Assembly (NCBI GenBank): GCA_012961565.1
Contig: DTZC01000044.1
Location: 1-10,792 of the forward strand
DNA length: 10,792 nt
Source: Dehalococcoidia bacterium
GTDB lineage: Bacteria; Chloroflexota; Dehalococcoidia; GIF9; UBA5629
Direction: 5' to 3'
Shown: positions 7,428 through 10,792 of the stretch, in pieces
Layout: each line of letters begins with the position of its first letter
Position numbering within the stretch: position 1 is the first letter of the stretch
Translations under genes and position numbers: made by a program
The notes under the pieces: generated by a model
The model's input: only the letters and a program-made list of their open reading frames with translations
The model's database searches: none
What the model was told of the DNA's origin: nothing

Positions 7428-9944
7428 TCAAATCTGATGGCTTTCACGGGCTATGATTTCGTTCTGCAACTCTCTGCCTATGGCGGTAAAGTATGCGTTG
7501 TAGCCAGTAACTCGGACCAGTAAGTGACGGTAATCCTCAGGGTGCTTCTGGGCATCACGCAATATGTCGGCATTGACCATGTTGATTTGGAGGCAGGAAC
7601 CGCCGTTTTCCACATAGCTACGTAGAAATGATTTGAACTTGTTTTTGTGCTCGGGGTCGCGGATAAGCGACGGGTTGAAGGTCATAGTGTGGCTGGCACC
7701 GTTAGGCAGCAGGTTACAATATTCCTGCCAGTGCCCATTGCCTCCAGGGTCTTTACCCCCAATGACCTTGCCTACCGAATTGACATTGGCGGTGGGACCA
7801 TTGATGTCGGCGCCGTTTGAGGGACAAATGGCGTTTGACAGGAATTTACCCTTGGGTCTTCCATCAGGACTTGCTGGCAGTATATATCCGTCAGAAATCC
7901 AGTAGTTCCAGCTCAGCATGCCGGGGCGGAACTGCTTGCCAGTAGGTCGGGACCTGTATTTCCAGGTCTCTTCTGTCCATAATTCCATCACCTTTTTGCC
8001 TAGCTCGTCTGCAGTATCATCGTCCCTGCCATATTTGGGTGCTTTATTGGCAGCTCGGGCTTGGAGCACTTCATGGCCCACCCAGTTGGCTTTCAGAGCG
8101 TCGATAAGTTCTTTCATAGTGCAGACCTTTTTGTCGAACACTAGATACTTGACTGCCAGCAGGGAGTCTACCGTGGTAGCGTAAGTTACTGCCTCGAGAG
8201 TGGTGAAGTTAAGTTCGGCACCACCTTCGTTGATGTCCTTACCCTTTTCGGCGCAGCCCCTTACCAGGCAGGACAAATAAGGTGTGGGCAGAAACCTAGC
8301 CCGTATCTCGTCAGTCCTTTCATAAAGCCGGGCAATCCTTTCAATGATGTACTTGGTTTGCCTGACGTAGGCATTCCAGAACTCTTCCCACGTTTTGAAA
8401 TCCTGGGCGTTGCCCGTATTAGGACCGTACCTCTTCGGAGGCTCTGTTTTCCCTGTCATCGGGTCAGTGTAGGGAATCAGGTCGTAGCCACCGGTAAGTG
8501 CCAACTCCACAGCCTTAAGTAGATTGAGATTGATGTCGACGGTACCCGAGCGGTCGTTGCCGCACATGGTATTTTCCAGACAGCCTACCGGAGCGTAGTC
8601 GTAAACGTTGTTCTCGTTGATAAGATGTTCAACGCCAGCTTTTTTAGCCTCAAGCATCATTCCAGCAATGGAGCGTTCATCGAAGTTCAACAGGAAAGGT
8701 GCTCCTTGGCTTGAGGAAATCATGTCTATTATCCTGTCGTAGAGCTGGTCAGGAGTATTGCGGTGCAGTCGGATATTGGGCTTAGGTTCTAGAATCGGAG
8801 TCATTTCATCGATAACCTCAAGTATGGCGTAGGTGAGGTCGTTGGTCATATCCTTGCCATCAGGACCCATGCCGGAAAGGGTGACCACCTGACCGAATCC
8901 AGAGGTGATGCCCTGATTCCCGCCGGTGCGAATCATAGCATCGTATGCTGTGTTGGCATGAATCCAGAAGCATTTCAGTATTTCCTTGCCGAACTCTCTG
9001 GACATTTCTTCGCCGATGGATTTTTGCCACAGTGGGTACAGGTACTGGTCTATCCTGCCGAAGGAGAGTCCAGGACCGGGATAACTTTCATCGCTCATGA
9101 CCAGCATATGGGTGAGCCAGAGCGATTGCACTCCTTCCCAGAAGGTTGTGGCTGGCTCCCAGGGAACCCTGTTGAGCATTTTTGCCATCTGGAGCAGCTC
9201 GTCTTTCCTGGCTGTGTCAGACTCTCGAGCTGCGAGGTCAGCGCATACCTGGCTGTACTTTGTTGCCACCTCCTTGGCCATGGTTGCTGCGGTGAGCATG
9301 GCTCGGAGCTGAGCACCCTTCTTGCCCTTCTTCTCCCCGGGTGGAAGTGCTTCGTAATGCTCGCTGATATCGGCGTAAATATCCTTCCAGCCTTTTTCAA
9401 TTACTCTGGCGTAATCAGGAATAATATGACCGCTGGTTGCCCCGACATTTCCGTAACCGTGGTTGTGAAACCACAAGATAGCAGCCCGGGCCCCATGCTT
9501 GCCATAGACCATCTTTCTGTACTGCTTTGCCTCTTTCTTGTTGAGACAGGTGGATGCCTGTAGGTTGAAACGTGCCCCAGCAATCAGGTCGCCGGGCAGT
9601 ATCTCATGGGGCAAATAGTTTACCATCACTTCTTTGACAAACCAGGCATGGCGCTCAGGTAAGCTCCATTTCCAGAAGTCAGGATGCAGTTTGACCCTTC
9701 TCGCTGTCTGCTTGAAGGCGCCGGTGAATGTGGAGAAAAAGGTGTAGGTCTCGGGGACGATATAGTACTGCCCTTCCTGATATTGGAAATCCCAGGGGGT
9801 TCCCGTAGTCCAGGCGGTAAACTCGTTGTTCCACCTTCGCTTCACCCCCTGAAAATAATAGTCTCGGAGCCATTTGATTCGCGGTGATAAGTTCTTCGGC
9901 TCCTTGATGGTGAATTTCGGTCTCTCTGGCGTTGCTGTAGTCAT
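7428..9944 (-). CDS. Glycyl radical enzyme with Cys-X-Glu active site, substrate unknown
   Basis: An 838-residue PFL-like glycyl radical enzyme, oxygen-sensitive and cytosolic. The active-site thiyl cysteine is C455 in APVGCLENTMCGN with E457 two residues later. Cys-X-Glu is shared by dehydratases/lyases (CutC, glycerol dehydratase, HypD, IslA) and 4-hydroxyphenylacetate decarboxylase; PFL instead has adjacent cysteines. The radical glycine is G814 in RVTGYNAYF near the C-terminus. The GGAELNFTTLEAV...DSLLAVKYLVFD core is also family-typical. Length resembles CutC or arylsuccinate synthase rather than PFL (about 760). The aromatic-rich N-terminus (WTTGTPWDF, GQYYIVPETYTFF) is distinctive and I cannot match it to a characterised enzyme. 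The ATG at 9944 was chosen over one at 10055 because GGAGG lies 6 nt upstream and the predicted promoter lies inside the longer frame. First gene of an operon with its activase. Confidence 0.93.
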   Translation of the reverse strand: MTTATPERPKFTIKEPKNLSPRIKWLRDYYFQGVKRRWNNEFTAWTTGTPWDFQYQEGQYYIVPETYTFFSTFTGAFKQTARRVKLHPDFWKWSLPERHAWFVKEVMVNYLPHEILPGDLIAGARFNLQASTCLNKKEAKQYRKMVYGKHGARAAILWFHNHGYGNVGATSGHIIPDYARVIEKGWKDIYADISEHYEALPPGEKKGKKGAQLRAMLTAATMAKEVATKYSQVCADLAARESDTARKDELLQMAKMLNRVPWEPATTFWEGVQSLWLTHMLVMSDESYPGPGLSFGRIDQYLYPLWQKSIGEEMSREFGKEILKCFWIHANTAYDAMIRTGGNQGITSGFGQVVTLSGMGPDGKDMTNDLTYAILEVIDEMTPILEPKPNIRLHRNTPDQLYDRIIDMISSSQGAPFLLNFDERSIAGMMLEAKKAGVEHLINENNVYDYAPVGCLENTMCGNDRSGTVDINLNLLKAVELALTGGYDLIPYTDPMTGKTEPPKRYGPNTGNAQDFKTWEEFWNAYVRQTKYIIERIARLYERTDEIRARFLPTPYLSCLVRGCAEKGKDINEGGAELNFTTLEAVTYATTVDSLLAVKYLVFDKKVCTMKELIDALKANWVGHEVLQARAANKAPKYGRDDDTADELGKKVMELWTEETWKYRSRPTGKQFRPGMLSWNYWISDGYILPASPDGRPKGKFLSNAICPSNGADINGPTANVNSVGKVIGGKDPGGNGHWQEYCNLLPNGASHTMTFNPSLIRDPEHKNKFKSFLRSYVENGGSCLQINMVNADILRDAQKHPEDYRHLLVRVTGYNAYFTAIGRELQNEIIARESHQI

Positions 9945-9950
9945 AGTCCG

Positions 9951-9955
9951 CCTCC
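9951..9955 (-). promoter_or_regulatory. Shine-Dalgarno of the GRE gene (decides the start)
   Basis: GGAGG on the minus strand, 6 nt before the ATG at 9944. An in-frame ATG 37 codons upstream (10055) has no such sequence, so this site fixes the start. Confidence 0.85.
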
Positions 9956-9990
9956 GCGCTGATAAAAAGCTAGTCAATTCTCCCCGTAGA

Positions 9991-10020
9991 ACTATATCAC
10001 AGGCAGAGCGAAACTGCCAA
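9991..10020 (-). promoter_or_regulatory. Predicted sigma70-type promoter of the GRE operon
   Basis: On the minus strand: -35 TTGGCA (10020-10015), 18-bp spacer, -10 TATAGT (9996-9991). Transcription would start near 9985, giving a leader of about 40 nt before the ATG at 9944. An 8-bp inverted pair, ATTGACTA (10060-10067) and TAGTCAAT (9971-9978), brackets the promoter and could be regulatory, but may be chance. Confidence 0.6.
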
Positions 10021-10100
10021 CACAGAGAGCTTTTAGCAACCCATTCCTGATGCATCTCGATTGACTAATCTAGCCCTGCCCCCTTGAGTTACCTCTTATT

Positions 10101-10154
10101 TGTAGTCCCGACCCTTTAGGGTCAGGCAGCCGAGGCTAAAGCCTCGGCGCTACA
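10101..10154. repeat. 54-bp MITE/REP-like element of two palindromes in terminal inverted repeats
   Basis: Ends are TGTAG (10101-10105) and CTACA (10150-10154), perfect inverted repeats. Inside are GACCCT-TT-AGGGTC (10110-10123, 6-bp arms) and a stronger GCCGAGGCT-AA-AGCCTCGGC (10129-10148, 9-bp arms). A double-hairpin with TGTAG/CTACA ends looks like a dispersed intergenic repeat rather than a terminator: no U-run follows on either strand and no gene ends beside it. No clear target-site duplication is visible. Copy number cannot be known from one window. Confidence 0.65.
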
Positions 10155-10252
10155 GTGGCATTGGATTTTAGGCTCGGGGCTGCGCAGGAGAGAATAATGC
10201 CTTGATAAGCCTTGCAGCTGCGTTGATAAACAATCTCAATTGCTGAAGGAAA

Positions 10253-10281
10253 TTGACGGCTGAGTACGGTAGGTATATTAT
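10253..10281 (+). promoter_or_regulatory. Predicted sigma70-type promoter of the right-edge gene
   Basis: -35 TTGACG (10253-10258), 17-bp spacer, -10 TATTAT (10276-10281): one mismatch from consensus in each hexamer and ideal spacing. It reads towards the ATG at 10491, which implies a 5' leader of about 200 nt. Confidence 0.6.
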
Positions 10282-10450
10282 TAAATGCCCTAAGCTCAGG
10301 ATGTCAGGTGTGAGTTGGCTGGAAAATCTGGAATTAGAGACCTGAGGAAGCAGCAGCGATTACCTTGCCGCAGTGGTTGCACATGAATTTGAGATTCAGA
10401 GATTATTGCTTGCGGCAGAGCCTCCAAGCGACGCTTAATTATGGATATGA

Positions 10451-10480
10451 ACCTCCTGTTTTTGATTGAAAAATAGAGGT
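10451..10480 (+). promoter_or_regulatory. Hairpin covering the Shine-Dalgarno of the right-edge gene
   Basis: ACCTC (10451-10455) pairs exactly with GAGGT (10476-10480), which contains the ribosome binding site of the ATG at 10491. After one bulged C the stem continues through U-A, a G-U wobble and five U-A pairs to a GAUUG loop (10464-10468). About 12 pairs with one bulge would hide the site when folded. This resembles a translational switch or thermosensor, but function is inferred from pairing alone. Confidence 0.45.
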
Positions 10481-10490
10481 GTGCGGTGTT

Positions 10491-10792
10491 ATGGTAAAGG
10501 AGTCGACCAAGAATTTTTGGCGCATGCAGGGAGAGGGGGCTAGGGGAATTTTAAGGCTCCTCAACATGATACATGGGTACATATATTACACCCTTTATGA
10601 CCACTATGTGCTTGGCGCTATGGTGCTATTAAGATTTCTGGCGCATAAACTGCCCAAATTCTGGCTGACGCGGATAGCTTATACATACCTTTATGAACGC
10701 TACCATTGTAAGGTTGTCACCTACGAGAACGCACGGAGGCTGGTGACGATAGAGGAGGAGGTTATTGTCCCAGAAGAGGAGTCCATGAAAGA
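10491..10792 (+). CDS. N-terminal part of an unidentified, possibly membrane-associated protein
   Basis: The only plus-strand gene. The frame is open from ATG 10491 to the right edge (100 codons), with AGAGGT about 10 nt upstream and a good promoter further up. The first 20 residues are polar and basic (MVKESTKNFWRMQGEGARG). Residues about 22-70 are rich in Tyr, Leu and Phe and look amphipathic (GYIYYTLYDHYVLGAMVLLRFLAHKL is the core, in two short stretches). Then comes YERYHCKVVTYENARRLVTIEEE and an acidic stretch. The pattern is reminiscent of N-termini of some anaerobe iron-sulfur proteins whose cysteines come later, but no cysteine motif is visible yet, so no function is assigned. Codon use looks like a real gene. 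Confidence 0.65.
   Translation, partial: MVKESTKNFWRMQGEGARGILRLLNMIHGYIYYTLYDHYVLGAMVLLRFLAHKLPKFWLTRIAYTYLYERYHCKVVTYENARRLVTIEEEVIVPEEESMK

Larger units (their letters stand above)
9945..10490. other. 546-bp divergent intergenic region
   Basis: No gene longer than a few dozen codons is supported. It separates the minus-strand GRE operon from the plus-strand edge gene. It contains the GRE promoter (9991-10020), a 54-bp palindromic element (10101-10154), a plus-strand promoter (10253-10281), a leader of about 200 nt, and a hairpin over the ribosome binding site of the edge gene (10451-10480). I recognised no known riboswitch class in the leader. Confidence 0.6.

Noticed and set aside
8958..9563. 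201-codon plus-strand open frame inside the GRE gene
   Set aside because: Antisense shadow of a well-supported gene; no motif and no ribosome binding site.
9945..10055. 37-residue N-terminal extension of the GRE from an upstream ATG at 10055
   Set aside because: No Shine-Dalgarno at 10055, the sequence does not look like the family, and a good promoter sits inside it. The ATG at 9944 has GGAGG at ideal spacing.
10334..10384. 16-residue minus-strand frame with a zinc-ribbon-like CNHCGK
   Set aside because: Too short, a stop lies seven codons upstream, and it is opposite the leader of the plus-strand gene. At most a decayed remnant; more likely chance.

Overview
The window looks like chromosome of an anaerobic bacterium of moderate GC. 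The gene content (a glycyl radical enzyme with its activase, a fused cobA-hemD gene, and C5-pathway tetrapyrrole genes) fits a Chloroflexota/Dehalococcoidia-like anaerobe. That taxonomic guess is inference from gene organisation and protein style; no rRNA or other marker is present. Almost all coding capacity is on the minus strand. Only the gene at the far right edge is on the plus strand.

Reading in the direction of minus-strand transcription, from right to left: a glycyl radical enzyme (GRE, 9944-7428) starts behind a good sigma70-type promoter. It is followed by its radical-SAM activating enzyme (7363-6353), a two-barrel flavin split-barrel (PNPOx-like) protein (6337-5483) and a CDP-alcohol phosphatidyltransferase-family membrane protein with an atypical active-site motif (5346-4774). 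The first three are closely spaced and probably one operon; the fourth follows after 136 bp. A 434-bp gene-free stretch (4340-4773) separates this block from a nitroreductase (4339-3677). Then comes a tetrapyrrole operon: cobA-hemD fusion (3538-2006, GTG start), hemB (2009-1029, ATGA overlap with the previous stop) and hemL (1018 to beyond the left edge).

The tetrapyrrole genes cover glutamate-1-semialdehyde to 5-aminolevulinate (HemL), porphobilinogen (HemB), uroporphyrinogen III (HemD domain) and precorrin-2 (CobA domain), directing flux to siroheme, cobalamin or heme. hemA and hemC, needed to complete the route, are not in this window.

The right-hand intergenic region (9945-10490) holds divergent promoters for the GRE operon (minus) and the edge gene (plus). 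Between them is a 54-bp MITE/REP-like element made of two palindromes inside short terminal inverted repeats. The plus-strand gene has a predicted hairpin that covers its Shine-Dalgarno sequence.

The most interesting item is the GRE operon. The enzyme has a Cys-X-Glu active-site loop and a C-terminal glycyl radical loop, but I cannot assign a substrate, and the partner proteins (tandem split barrel, divergent CDP-alcohol phosphatidyltransferase) are unusual company.
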